From the NCBI GenBank assembly GCA_016176335.1, contig JACOXI010000003.1:310001-374000 (forward strand): a DNA stretch of 64,000 bases, written 5' to 3'. A program made the translations under genes and the position numbers. Below, piece after piece: positions 1 through 7,434 of this stretch. The notes under the pieces are model-generated. The model had not been told where the DNA came from and did no database searches. It saw nothing but the letters and a program-made list of their open reading frames with translations. Position 1 is the first letter of the stretch, and each line of letters opens with the position of its first letter. This DNA is from Candidatus Daviesbacteria bacterium (GTDB taxonomy: Bacteria > Patescibacteria > Microgenomatia > Daviesbacterales > UBA10151).

Positions 1-1
1 T

Positions 2-313
2 GCCTTAATGGATCGTAACAATATTCAAATTGACGGGTTTACGGAAGATGTAATGCCGCTGGATTCCTTAAAAAATAAATACGAAGCTTTTGGTTGGTAT
101 GTTTTAGAGATTGACGGCCATAATATGGAGGAAATAATTGATGCTTTCAGTCAGGCCAAAGCAATTTTTGAAAAACCGACTTTAATTATTGCCCACACAA
201 TTCCAGGGAAAGGTGTTGATTTTATGGAGAATAAATTTGAATGGCATGGAAAACCACCCAATAAAGAAGAAGCAGAGCTGGCTTTAAAACAGCTACAGAA
301 ATCAGGGGAGTAA
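2..313 (+). CDS. Transketolase, N-terminal subunit (3' end only)
   Basis: The reading frame is open from the left edge, so only the last 103 codons or so are present. The protein matches the end of the thiamine-diphosphate-binding half of a two-gene transketolase: it has the segment YEAFGWYVLEIDGHN, then KPTLIIAHTIPGKGVDFMEN, a conserved stretch in the family. Transketolase moves two-carbon ketol units between sugar phosphates in the non-oxidative pentose phosphate pathway and acts in the cytoplasm. The C-terminal subunit starts 4 bases after the stop, so the two are probably co-translated. Split transketolases are common in archaea, some Firmicutes and CPR bacteria. The family call is firm; the true start lies outside the window. 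Confidence 0.93.
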   Translation, partial: ALMDRNNIQIDGFTEDVMPLDSLKNKYEAFGWYVLEIDGHNMEEIIDAFSQAKAIFEKPTLIIAHTIPGKGVDFMENKFEWHGKPPNKEEAELALKQLQKSGE

Positions 314-317
314 AATT

Positions 318-1307
318 ATGATAAATAGAAAAATGAATTTAAACAGTAAACTTTTTGATGATGGTGTAGAGCAAATTCCCAGCCGCAATGGTTTTGGAGA
401 AGGGTTAGTTTTGGCAGCAGAAGAGAATGAACAGGTGGTCGGACTGTGTGCAGATCTGACTGAATCTACCAGAATGCAAGCATTTGCCGAAAAATTCCCG
501 CAAAGATTTATAGAAGTTGGTGTAGCTGAACAAAATTTGGCAACTGTGGCAGCAGGAATGGCTCTTGGAGGGAAGATTCCTTTCATCGCATCTTATGCAA
601 CTTTCTCCCCAGGTAGAAATTGGGAACAAATCAGAACAACTATTTGCTATAACGATGTGCCAGTTAAAATTATCGGTTCTCATGCCGGAGTTTCTGTTGG
701 ACCGGACGGAGCAACACATCAAGCCTTAGAGGATATAGCTATGATGCGTGTATCACCAAATGTGGTGGTAGTTTCTCCAGCAGATTCAATTGAAGCTAGA
801 AAAGCCACTTTAGCAATTGCCCGCCTCAATAAACCTTGTTATTTGAGACTCTCCAGAGACAAAGTTCCTGTTATCACCACCAATACTACCCCTTTTGAAA
901 TAGGAAAAGCAGAGGTTTTCTATGAAGGAAAGGATGCTACGATTGTTGCAACAGGACAGATGGTATATAGAGCCTTAATGGCAGCAAAAGAGTTGGAATC
1001 GAGTAAAATTTCTGTTCGAGTAATAAATTGTCACACGATAAAACCAATAGACCAAGAAACTATTTTAAAAGCTGCAAAAGAAACAGGGGCAATAGTTAGT
1101 GCGGAAGAGCATCAAGTTACAGGAGGATTGGGCGGGGCGGTGGCTGAAGTTTTGTCCCAAAATTACCCTGTACCTTTACAGATAGTTGGTATTGAGGACA
1201 GATTTGGTGAATCAGGTGCACCGAATGAACTTATGGAAAAATTCGGATTGACAAAGAATGCAATTATAAAAGCTATAATGCAAGTTTTAAGAATGAAAGG
1301 AAAATGA
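318..1307 (+). CDS. Transketolase, C-terminal subunit
   Basis: This 329-residue protein holds the pyrimidine-binding and C-terminal domains of transketolase. The segment GLCADLTESTRMQAFAEKFP, followed by RFIEVGVAEQNLATVAAGMA, carries the conserved glutamate that activates thiamine diphosphate. FIASYATFSPGRNWEQIR and SHAGVSVGPDGATHQALEDI are also typical of the family, and the C-terminal domain ends in a GIEDRFGESG segment. It should pair with the upstream N-terminal subunit (4-base gap) to form the full enzyme. The ATG at 318 has a GGGGAG Shine-Dalgarno-like run about 8 bases upstream. An alternative in-frame ATG lies five codons downstream. Nothing appears truncated. Confidence 0.95.
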   Translation: MINRKMNLNSKLFDDGVEQIPSRNGFGEGLVLAAEENEQVVGLCADLTESTRMQAFAEKFPQRFIEVGVAEQNLATVAAGMALGGKIPFIASYATFSPGRNWEQIRTTICYNDVPVKIIGSHAGVSVGPDGATHQALEDIAMMRVSPNVVVVSPADSIEARKATLAIARLNKPCYLRLSRDKVPVITTNTTPFEIGKAEVFYEGKDATIVATGQMVYRALMAAKELESSKISVRVINCHTIKPIDQETILKAAKETGAIVSAEEHQVTGGLGGAVAEVLSQNYPVPLQIVGIEDRFGESGAPNELMEKFGLTKNAIIKAIMQVLRMKGK

Positions 1308-1392
1308 AGATGTGTGAGACTTGCGGGCAAGCTTTTTCCTCATTGGTGGCGGGGGTAATATCGCTTATCTCTTTTATCCTTTTTCCCCTACT

Positions 1393-2061
1393 TCAGCTTT
1401 TTTTTGCCTCAATTAGATTACTTTTGAGTAAGGTTGGTAGGATCATGGTAACAATTCGTACTATTACAACAAAGGCAGCAAAACCGAAAGTTATCTGGCC
1501 AACCACCCTTTTGATTACTAAAACTCCATTGACAGATTCAACTAAATAAAAGTGTAAAACTGCCAAAATTAATGCCAGATATGCTGTTGACTGGACAATT
1601 TTCCAAATCTTAGGGCTTAAAGAATTTAAAGCCAGCTTGTTAGAGGTTAAGGTGACTGCCGAAAGTATTAATAAAGAAGCCAGACCAGCCAGCAAGCCAA
1701 GGTATTTGGGACTGGCCGGGTTAAATAATTTGGCTAGATTGTAATTAACATAGAAAATATAAATTAAAATAGCATGGGATAGGGCAACAAAAAAGCTCAA
1801 TATTCCCCAAAATTTCCGGTGGGCTTTTAAAACATCCAAGGTAGGGAAAAACCTGCAGGCAGGGCCAATCAGTAAAGTTAGGGATAGCAGGGCAACAGAC
1901 ATTAGGCCGGTGGTTTTAACCATTTCTTGAGGGGAAACTTTGCCAAAATTGTAAAACTGAAAATACAGCCAGAAAAGGATGAGCGGTACCCCAAAATCAA
2001 TTAATCTTTGGGTTATATTTTTATCTTCAGAGTAATGATAAGGATGGACTTTATTTTTCAT
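1393..2061 (-). CDS. Ferric reductase-like transmembrane protein (MsrQ/YedZ-like)
   Basis: This 222-residue membrane protein has about six hydrophobic segments. Histidines in the helices (WGILSFFVALSHAILIYIF and LALILAVLHFYLVES) fit the heme-b ligands of the ferric-reductase-like transmembrane domain family, to which MsrQ/YedZ belongs. Members carry electrons across the membrane through heme. The protein is read towards the transketolase genes (convergent) and divergently from csoR. An extended -10 box (TGG then TATAAT) lies about 23 bases before the ATG. No MsrP partner is in view, so the electron acceptor is unknown. Its place beside a copper/thiol operon would suit a role in extracytoplasmic redox, but that is inference. 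The family call is moderately sure. Confidence 0.72.
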   Translation of the reverse strand: MKNKVHPYHYSEDKNITQRLIDFGVPLILFWLYFQFYNFGKVSPQEMVKTTGLMSVALLSLTLLIGPACRFFPTLDVLKAHRKFWGILSFFVALSHAILIYIFYVNYNLAKLFNPASPKYLGLLAGLASLLILSAVTLTSNKLALNSLSPKIWKIVQSTAYLALILAVLHFYLVESVNGVLVIKRVVGQITFGFAAFVVIVRIVTMILPTLLKSNLIEAKKS

Positions 2062-2084
2062 TGACTAAATGGTGTGTATTAAAG

Positions 2085-2093
2085 ATTATACCA
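2085..2093 (-). promoter_or_regulatory. Extended -10 promoter of the ferric-reductase-like gene
   Basis: Read on the minus strand this is TGG followed directly by TATAAT, a perfect extended -10 element. It is about 23 bases upstream of the ATG at 2061, giving a predicted leader of roughly 16 bases. It is back to back with the csoR promoter at 2103-2131, so a regulator bound there could affect both. Confidence 0.55.
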
Positions 2094-2102
2094 CATGAGA
2101 TC

Positions 2103-2131
2103 TTGACATATCCCCTATGGGGGGATATAGT
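2103..2131 (+). promoter_or_regulatory. csoR promoter with CsoR operator in the spacer
   Basis: TTGACA (2103-2108) and TATAGT (2126-2131) are separated by exactly 17 bases. The spacer holds the G/C-tract palindrome TATCCCCTATGGGGGGATA (2109-2127). CsoR-family repressors are known to bind inverted repeats with C and G tracts of this form, and one between -35 and -10 would block RNA polymerase. The start of transcription should fall near 2138, only a few bases before the ATG at 2141. The most upstream in-frame ATG (2117) lies inside the operator and is not a credible start. Confidence 0.85.
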
Positions 2132-2140
2132 ATATGGATT

Positions 2141-2413
2141 ATGTACAGACCTAAAGATACACAGGAAAGAATTCTGCATAGACTAAGGATCGCCAGGGGG
2201 CATCTTGATAAAGTGATCAAGATGATTGAGAATGGGGACTACTGCATTGATATTATCCACCAATCCCAGGCTGTTCAAAGTGCTCTGCGAGAAGCTGACT
2301 CCTTAACTTTAGAAAACCACTTGAAAACCTGTGTGGTTGATCATATTAAAAAGGGCGAGACAGAGACTTCTATCAAAGAAATAATGTATGTTTTTAAGAA
2401 GAATAAGCAATAA
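2141..2413 (+). CDS. csoR: CsoR-family copper-sensing transcriptional repressor
   Basis: This 90-residue all-helical DUF156/CsoR-family protein carries the full copper-ligand triad in the expected places: Cys35 (in DYCIDIIHQ), His60 and Cys64 (in LENHLKTCV). These correspond to Cys36, His61 and Cys65 of the Mycobacterium tuberculosis protein. Binding Cu(I) releases the repressor from its operator. I chose the ATG at 2141 because the promoter and operator occupy the bases just upstream; the mRNA would be practically leaderless. The gene heads a run of seven closely spaced genes (to 7381) ending in a copper ATPase, which supports autoregulation and copper sensing. Frm/Rcn-type members of the family lack this triad, so copper is the best-supported inducer. 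Confidence 0.92.
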   Translation: MYRPKDTQERILHRLRIARGHLDKVIKMIENGDYCIDIIHQSQAVQSALREADSLTLENHLKTCVVDHIKKGETETSIKEIMYVFKKNKQ

Positions 2414-2414
2414 G

Positions 2415-2912
2415 ATGAATGACAAAAAAATTATTATTGGCTTTGTAGTCTTAACGCTCTTAATACTGGGAGGTGGAGTTTATATTTTAAGTGTTACCAC
2501 TGCTAATCCTGCTGTGGTTAATCTTGCCCAAAATGCCAAAGTGTCTGTTGATCAAAAAACTCATGATTGGGGAAATATCCCTTATAGCGGAGGTAATGTC
2601 AGCAAAACTTTTACTATTAAAAATACAGGAACTGATTCCTTAAAGCTGACTAACATAAAAACTTCATGTGCTTGTACTTATGCTCAAGTAATCATCGATG
2701 GGAAGACAAGTCCTAATTTTGGTATGCACACCACTTCTTCCTGGGTGGGAGAGGTGGCTCTAGGTAAAGAAGCCAACTTAACGGTCGTTTTTGATCCGGC
2801 TTTCCATGGTCCGTCAGGTGTGGGAGCTATTGAACGGTTGGTGTCGGTTGAAACAAATGATATTCAAAATCCTAAATTAGAATTTTCCTTAAAAGGGGTA
2901 GTAGTGAAATAA
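2415..2912 (+). CDS. DUF1573-domain membrane-anchored protein
   Basis: The protein has 165 residues from the ATG at 2415, which follows the csoR stop by one base. Residues 5-25 or so form a single hydrophobic anchor or uncleaved signal (IIIGFVVLTLLILGGGVYIL). The rest is one DUF1573 domain of the immunoglobulin-like ASH type: HDWGNIPYSGGNVSKTFTIKN leads the fold, then TSCACTYAQV supplies two cysteines, then LTVVFDP. DUF1573 proteins are extracytoplasmic and their function is not established. The Cys-X-Cys pair and the copper operon suggest metal or thiol chemistry outside the membrane, as inference. Codons upstream of 2415 in the same frame overlap csoR and are unlikely to be used. Confidence 0.85.
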   Translation: MNDKKIIIGFVVLTLLILGGGVYILSVTTANPAVVNLAQNAKVSVDQKTHDWGNIPYSGGNVSKTFTIKNTGTDSLKLTNIKTSCACTYAQVIIDGKTSPNFGMHTTSSWVGEVALGKEANLTVVFDPAFHGPSGVGAIERLVSVETNDIQNPKLEFSLKGVVVK

Positions 2913-2965
2913 TTCAAAATTCAAAATGCAAAATTCAAAATTACAATTAAAAATTCAAAAATTTT
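2911..2965 (+). repeat. AATTCAAAA simple repeat running into a coding sequence
   Basis: Repeated units close to AATTCAAAA or TTCAAAATT fill the junction between two genes and continue past the ATG at 2926. The first dozen residues of the next protein (MQNSKLQLKIQK) are therefore encoded by repeat sequence. Similar AT-rich short-period spacers occur at 58674-58757 and 12615-12640. Confidence 0.7.
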
Positions 2966-3873
2966 TATCTAAAGCAGTGCCGCTTTGGATGGTGCTTTTG
3001 ATTGTTTTAAATTCCACCCTAATCATGGGTATTATCCAGTACTATTTGATGAAGCAGGAATTGGATAAAAATATCCGGCAGCTTGCAAAAACCACTCAAA
3101 CTCCCCAGCAACTGGCGCAAATTTTAAAACAGGAGGTTGTGCCTCAAAAAGGTTATGTGACCTCTTTAAAATGGAAAGATTTAGGCAAAAGATTAGTGGA
3201 GACAGGGGCTATTGATAAGAAAAAATATGAGGAAATCTTTACTCAAAATGTGGATGGAGGGGATCATATGAAATATATGGATGGAAATTGGGAGGAGAAT
3301 ATTGCTATTAACGAGCAAAATGCCCGTTTTATGGTTAATACTTTTTGGGCTTTGGGGTTGGTTAATAAGAGTAAGGTTTTAGATGAAGGGCCAATGAGGG
3401 GAGAGGGTATTGAAACCGGAAACATGGCTTCAACCGCAGGTTGGACTTTGGGTAGTAAACCTGCCATGGAGCTTTATTCTTCAAGTCCAACAATTCCTTT
3501 AACTGCCGAGCAGCAAGAACTGGTTAAAAAGATTGCCCAAAATGTTTTTCGTCCTTGCTGCGGTAACTCAACTTATTTTCCGGACTGCAACCATGGTATG
3601 GCTGCCTTAGGATATATTGAGTGGGCAATCTATAATGGATTATCTGAAGACCAAATTTATAAAGATCTTTTAGCCTTTAATTCTTTCTGGTTTCCGCAAA
3701 ATTATGTAGAGATGGCAGTTTATTTTGATAAGCAAAATATCAAATGGAAAGATTTAGACCCAAAATTGGCACTCTCTGCCTCTTATTCTTCGGCGCAAGG
3801 TGTGCAGCGTATAAAACAAGCCATACAATCTGTTCCCGGGGTTTCCGGAAGCGGCGGAGGTTGTGGTGTATAA
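2926..3873 (+). CDS. Membrane-anchored FRPCC/DCNHG cysteine-motif protein (unknown family), copy 1
   Basis: I do not recognise a named family. The 315-residue protein has one membrane segment (residues 19-41) and an outer or periplasm-like domain. Its most striking part is FRPCCGNSTYFPDCNHG, placing Cys211, Cys212, Cys221 and His223 together. The domain ends with a Gly-rich tail finishing in GCGV (Cys313). The same domain forms the C-terminal half of the protein at 8354-9802: both share WALGL, a ST-GW motif, LT-EQ, FRPCC, LAFNSFWFPQNY and the GCGV terminus. The gene abuts a CcdA-like transporter (stop and start adjacent) inside the CsoR operon. I infer a thiol- or metal-binding extracytoplasmic domain, perhaps reduced by that transporter. 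The first residues come from a simple repeat, so the exact start is uncertain. Confidence 0.8.
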   Translation: MQNSKLQLKIQKFLSKAVPLWMVLLIVLNSTLIMGIIQYYLMKQELDKNIRQLAKTTQTPQQLAQILKQEVVPQKGYVTSLKWKDLGKRLVETGAIDKKKYEEIFTQNVDGGDHMKYMDGNWEENIAINEQNARFMVNTFWALGLVNKSKVLDEGPMRGEGIETGNMASTAGWTLGSKPAMELYSSSPTIPLTAEQQELVKKIAQNVFRPCCGNSTYFPDCNHGMAALGYIEWAIYNGLSEDQIYKDLLAFNSFWFPQNYVEMAVYFDKQNIKWKDLDPKLALSASYSSAQGVQRIKQAIQSVPGVSGSGGGCGV

Positions 3874-4710
3874 ATGGAAAGTGTATTTTTTCAAACATCA
3901 CTGGTAGCAGCTTTTGTGGCGGGAATGGTGGCTCTGTTTGCTCCATGTTGTATTACATTTCTTCTTCCGGCATATTTAGGATCTGTTTTTAAAGAAAAAG
4001 AAAAGATAGTTTTAATGACTTTAGTTTTCGGGGCGGGAATTTTTGTAACTTTGATGCCGGCAGTTTTAGGGGTGGCGCTAATTTCCAAAATGCTTTTTAG
4101 ATACCATGATGCAATTTATATTACAGGCGGCTTGCTGATGCTTTTTGTGGCAGCAGTTACCTTTTTAGGCTTAAAATTACCAATGCCCTCATTACCAAAT
4201 GCAAAGATTGGCAGGAGAGCAGACATATTATCAATTTTTACTCTGGGTATTTTCTCCGGTATCACATCTGCCTGTTGCGCACCGGTTTTGATTGGAATTA
4301 TGACTTTGACTTTTCTTTCTCCCAGCTTTTTCGGAGCGCTTTTGGTGGGTGGGACTTATGTATTGGGGATGGTAGTACCGCTTCTTATGATGGCGGTTTT
4401 TTTGTCGGACAAGATGCCCAAAATGGTCTTTTTAAGAAGGCCGGTTACCAGCATTAACCTTTTCGGCAGAACTTATATGGTGGCATTGAGTAATCTGATT
4501 GCCTCGGTGATATTTTTCGCAACAGGCATCCTGGCTTTGGGGCTGACTTTGACAGGGAAATTGTCTTCTCAAGATATGGACATATTCACCAAAACCATAA
4601 CAGGAGTATTAAATAACGTGAATAATGTTTTTGGCAGCAATATTTTTGTAAATATTTTATTCGTCGTGGTCTTGGCATTCCTTATTTATAAAGTTTCGAA
4701 AAAGCTTTAG
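3874..4710 (+). CDS. CcdA/DsbD-like thiol-disulfide transmembrane protein with doubled cysteines
   Basis: This 278-residue protein has about six or seven membrane helices and the two-fold layout of the CcdA/DsbD family: FAPCCITFLLPAYLG in the first half and ITSACCAPVLIG in the second. In CcdA a single cysteine at each site shuttles electrons from cytoplasmic thioredoxin to outer thiol proteins. Here each site has two adjacent cysteines (25/26 and 134/135), which is unusual and could bind soft metals such as Cu(I) or Hg(II). The start follows the stop of the FRPCC gene with no gap, so the two are probably one functional unit. Whether it carries electrons, metal or both cannot be told from sequence. 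Confidence 0.8.
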   Translation: MESVFFQTSLVAAFVAGMVALFAPCCITFLLPAYLGSVFKEKEKIVLMTLVFGAGIFVTLMPAVLGVALISKMLFRYHDAIYITGGLLMLFVAAVTFLGLKLPMPSLPNAKIGRRADILSIFTLGIFSGITSACCAPVLIGIMTLTFLSPSFFGALLVGGTYVLGMVVPLLMMAVFLSDKMPKMVFLRRPVTSINLFGRTYMVALSNLIASVIFFATGILALGLTLTGKLSSQDMDIFTKTITGVLNNVNNVFGSNIFVNILFVVVLAFLIYKVSKKL

Positions 4711-4735
4711 ACTGGATTTAAGGAGGTGATTTTAA

Positions 4736-4873
4736 ATGATGGGTTATGGAAATTGGGGGTATGGCATGATGAGTTCCGGATTTGGAGTTTTGGCAACCGT
4801 TTTCTGGTTGGTTATTTTCATTGACCTTATTCTTATAGGTATTTGGCTTTGGAAACAGATTCAAAAGAAGTAA
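4736..4873 (+). CDS. 45-residue Met/Gly/Tyr-rich small membrane protein
   Basis: A small gene of 46 codons including the stop. It has a perfect Shine-Dalgarno sequence, AAGGAGGTGAT (4720-4730), five bases before the ATG. The first 16 residues are MMGYGNWGYGMMSSGF, rich in methionine and glycine. One helix follows (VLATVFWLVIFIDLILIGIWLW) and then a short basic tail (KQIQKK). Small proteins of this type sit beside copper ATPases in many bacteria, and clustered methionines can bind Cu(I). It lies between the CcdA-like gene and the DUF5676-like gene, all in one direction. The ribosome-binding site and spacing make it a real gene; function is inference. Confidence 0.82.
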   Translation: MMGYGNWGYGMMSSGFGVLATVFWLVIFIDLILIGIWLWKQIQKK

Positions 4874-4886
4874 GGAGGTGAGAAAA

Positions 4887-5150
4887 ATGTTAAATGCAAA
4901 AGCTTTTGCCAATGCGGCATCAGCCGTGATGGGAATTTGGGTGGTAGTTTGTGCATTAGTTTCATATATTGCACCGGACCTTTTGTTTACTATAGCCCAA
5001 TCCTGGATGCATACCATTAATTTGGAGGTAGCCAAAACTACTTTCAGTCCGAATTTGGGATTATTACTTTTGGGGCTGGTAAGCGCAACAGGTCTAACCT
5101 GGATAACAACCTATGGCACCATCAGTTTATACAATAAGTGGGTAAGATGA
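4887..5150 (+). CDS. DUF5676-like small membrane protein
   Basis: The protein has 87 residues from the ATG at 4887, chosen because AAGGAGGTG (4872-4880) is six bases upstream. A GTG at 4878 lies inside that ribosome-binding site and is unlikely. Two hydrophobic helices flank the segment APDLLFTIAQSWMHTINLEV, which matches the pattern of DUF5676 proteins found next to heavy-metal ATPases. The stop overlaps the start of the ATPase gene as ATGA (5147-5150), which indicates translational coupling. Function is unknown; a copper-export accessory role is suggested only by context. Confidence 0.8.
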   Translation: MLNAKAFANAASAVMGIWVVVCALVSYIAPDLLFTIAQSWMHTINLEVAKTTFSPNLGLLLLGLVSATGLTWITTYGTISLYNKWVR

Positions 5151-7381
5151 TTGAAAAAAATATGTATATTTGTCCAATGCATCCTGATGTTATATCCGAA
5201 AGAGCAGGTAAATGTCCCAAGTGTGGTGGCATGGATTTAGTGGAGAAGAAAGAGGAACATGGTATAAGTCACGATATGCACGAAGTTGATCAGCCCCAAA
5301 GAGCCGGTATGTATTACAGCTGTCCTATGGATCCGGAGGTGATTTCCAAAAAGCCTGGTAATTGTCCCAAATGCGGCATGGAGCTTATGCCAATAACAAA
5401 AGAACATGGGGGTTTGGATCATGCAAATATGGAAGAGGGTTTCAAGCGAAGATTTTTTGTCACCTTACCTCTGGTATTTATTATTGTAGTGCTTGCCCCA
5501 AAGATTCAGGAATGGTTCAGGTTTAGCCTCACATTCCCGGGAATGGAAATTGTGACCTTTGCCTTAACCTCGGTAATAGTTTTCTACTCTGGTTTGCCTT
5601 TTTATCAGATGGCCCTTGGTGAAATTAAAGCCAAAAAGTACGGCATGATGACTTTGGTTTCATTGGCTGTTTTATCAGGGTATTTTTTCTCTGTTGCCGC
5701 AACTTTCCTTTTTCCGGGAGAAAATCTTTACTGGGAAATTGCCACATTGGTTTTGGCATTTTTGCTGGGTCACTGGATAGAAATGAGAGCTGTTCGGGGC
5801 GCAACAGGGGCACTGGCTGAATTGGCCAGACTTATTCCTCCCACGGCCCATAAGATAGTGATAAGTGGCAAGAGAAAAGTAATTAGTGATGTGGGAACAG
5901 GACAATTAAAAAAGGGCGATCTGATTCTGGTTCGTCCAGGAGAAAAAATGCCCATTGATGGGGTGGTTTGGGAAGGAGAATCTGCTGTAAATGAGTCAAT
6001 GGTGACAGGAGAGTCTGTTCCTGTAGAAAAGAAAAAAGGGTCAGAAGTGATAGGCGGGACGATCAACAGTGACGGTTCTCTGACAGTTAAGGTCACAAAA
6101 ACCGGGGAGGAAACAGCCATCTCCCAGATGATGGAGCTGATTCGGCAGGCACAAGAGAGTAAACCTGATGTACAAAAAATGGCTGATCAAGCAGCCAGCT
6201 GGTTAACATTTACTGCCCTGACAGTAGGTATAGGCACCTTTTTGTTTTGGTTTTTTGGATCAAACCAGGGGGCTATTTTTGCCGGAACTTTGGCGATTTC
6301 CGTAATTGTTATTGCCTGTCCTCATGCTCTGGGTCTGGCTATCCCGACTGTCACCACTATCACTACGGCTTTGGCTGCCAAAAACGGAATTTTAATCAAA
6401 GACATGAGGGCTTTGGAGATTGCCAGAAAACTTAACTGGGTGGTTTTGGATAAAACAGGAACGTTAACAGAGGGGAAATTTGGAGTGTCTGATGTGGCAA
6501 CATTTGGGAAAATATCGTCTGTGGAGATTATTAACTTGGCAACTGCTTTGGAGTTTCATTCTCAACATCCGATTGCCCAGGGTATTGTGGAGGAGGCCAA
6601 AAAAAGGAGAATGAATATACAACCTGCCAAAAATTTTAAATCTATTCCCGGCAAAGGAGCAGAAGGTTTGGTAGATGGAAAAAAAGTGGTAGTGGGGAAT
6701 CAGGCACTGATGGAAGATTTAAGAATTAAGAATATAGAATCAAGAATTAAGGGATTTAAACAGGAAGGGAAAACTTTTATTTTTGTGGCCATAAATAACA
6801 GATTAGTTGGGGCAATTGGGCTGGAAGATGTCATAAGGCCACAGTCAAAAGAAGCAATAGATGCTTTTAGGGAAATGGGCATTAAAACAGCCATGCTGAC
6901 CGGTGATCATGAAACTGTTGCAAAAATGGTGGCTGAAAGATTGGGTATAGATACTTTTTTTGCCCAGGTTCTACCCGGGGATAAGGTTAGCAAAATCAAG
7001 CAGTTGCAAGAAGGGGGCAATGTGGTGGCGATGGTGGGGGATGGGATTAATGATGCGGCCTCTTTAACCCAGGCTCATATTGGTATTGCCATTGGGGCAG
7101 GCACGGGAGTGGCCATTGAGTCTGCAGAAATAGTGCTGATGAAAAATGACCCCAGGGATGTAGTTAAAGCTATAAAACTTTCTCAAAAAACCAACATTAA
7201 GATGGTGCAAAATCTTGCTTGGGCAGCAGGTTACAATATCATTACCATCCCCATGGCAGCCGGTATTTTTTATAACCTGGGAATTCTGCTGCGCCCTGAA
7301 TGGGCAGCGCTTTTGATGAGTGCCTCATCTGTGATCGTGGTTTTCAATGCCTTGCTTTTAAAAAAGGAACGTCTTGACTGA
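5147..7381 (+). CDS. CopB-type copper-translocating P1B ATPase
   Basis: This 744-residue heavy-metal pump starts at the ATG at 5147 (ATGA overlap with the previous gene). The N-terminus has two heavy-metal-binding domains of the CPMHP...CPKCG type (residues 9-32 and 59-82), with His/Met-rich linkers. The ion path motif is CPH (in IACPHALGLAIP), the mark of P1B-3 (CopB) pumps rather than CPC CopA pumps. TGES (actuator), DKTGTLTEG (phosphorylated Asp), HSQHPIAQ (nucleotide domain HP) and GDGINDAASL are all intact. CopB-type ATPases move copper or silver out of the cytoplasm. The first metal domain has an extra glycine (CGGMDL). It is the last gene of the CsoR operon. Confidence 0.95.
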   Translation: MIEKNMYICPMHPDVISERAGKCPKCGGMDLVEKKEEHGISHDMHEVDQPQRAGMYYSCPMDPEVISKKPGNCPKCGMELMPITKEHGGLDHANMEEGFKRRFFVTLPLVFIIVVLAPKIQEWFRFSLTFPGMEIVTFALTSVIVFYSGLPFYQMALGEIKAKKYGMMTLVSLAVLSGYFFSVAATFLFPGENLYWEIATLVLAFLLGHWIEMRAVRGATGALAELARLIPPTAHKIVISGKRKVISDVGTGQLKKGDLILVRPGEKMPIDGVVWEGESAVNESMVTGESVPVEKKKGSEVIGGTINSDGSLTVKVTKTGEETAISQMMELIRQAQESKPDVQKMADQAASWLTFTALTVGIGTFLFWFFGSNQGAIFAGTLAISVIVIACPHALGLAIPTVTTITTALAAKNGILIKDMRALEIARKLNWVVLDKTGTLTEGKFGVSDVATFGKISSVEIINLATALEFHSQHPIAQGIVEEAKKRRMNIQPAKNFKSIPGKGAEGLVDGKKVVVGNQALMEDLRIKNIESRIKGFKQEGKTFIFVAINNRLVGAIGLEDVIRPQSKEAIDAFREMGIKTAMLTGDHETVAKMVAERLGIDTFFAQVLPGDKVSKIKQLQEGGNVVAMVGDGINDAASLTQAHIGIAIGAGTGVAIESAEIVLMKNDPRDVVKAIKLSQKTNIKMVQNLAWAAGYNIITIPMAAGIFYNLGILLRPEWAALLMSASSVIVVFNALLLKKERLD

Positions 7382-7387
7382 AGATCA

Positions 7388-7434
7388 TTGACAAAAGTAA
7401 AATAAATTCCTATCATTTGTATAGATATGCAAAT
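7388..7434 (+). promoter_or_regulatory. Promoter and dyad operator of the arsR-mer operon
   Basis: TTGACA (7388-7393) and TATCAT (7411-7416) have a 17-base spacer. An imperfect dyad, ATTTG-ATA..TAT-CAAAT (7415-7434), overlaps the end of the -10 box and the predicted start of transcription. This is where ArsR/SmtB repressors usually bind. The first ATG (7427) lies within the dyad, so the mRNA would be leaderless or have a leader of only a few bases. Confidence 0.72.

Noticed and set aside
1304..1549. Plus-strand ORF overlapping the transketolase stop (MKMCETCGQ...)
   Set aside because: Its first codons look tempting (two Cys, ATGA overlap), but most of it is antisense to the clear ferric-reductase-like gene and its hydrophobic stretch is a shadow of those membrane helices.
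2117..2140. Upstream ATG start for csoR
   Set aside because: It lies inside the operator and spacer of the promoter, so it cannot be transcribed from that promoter.
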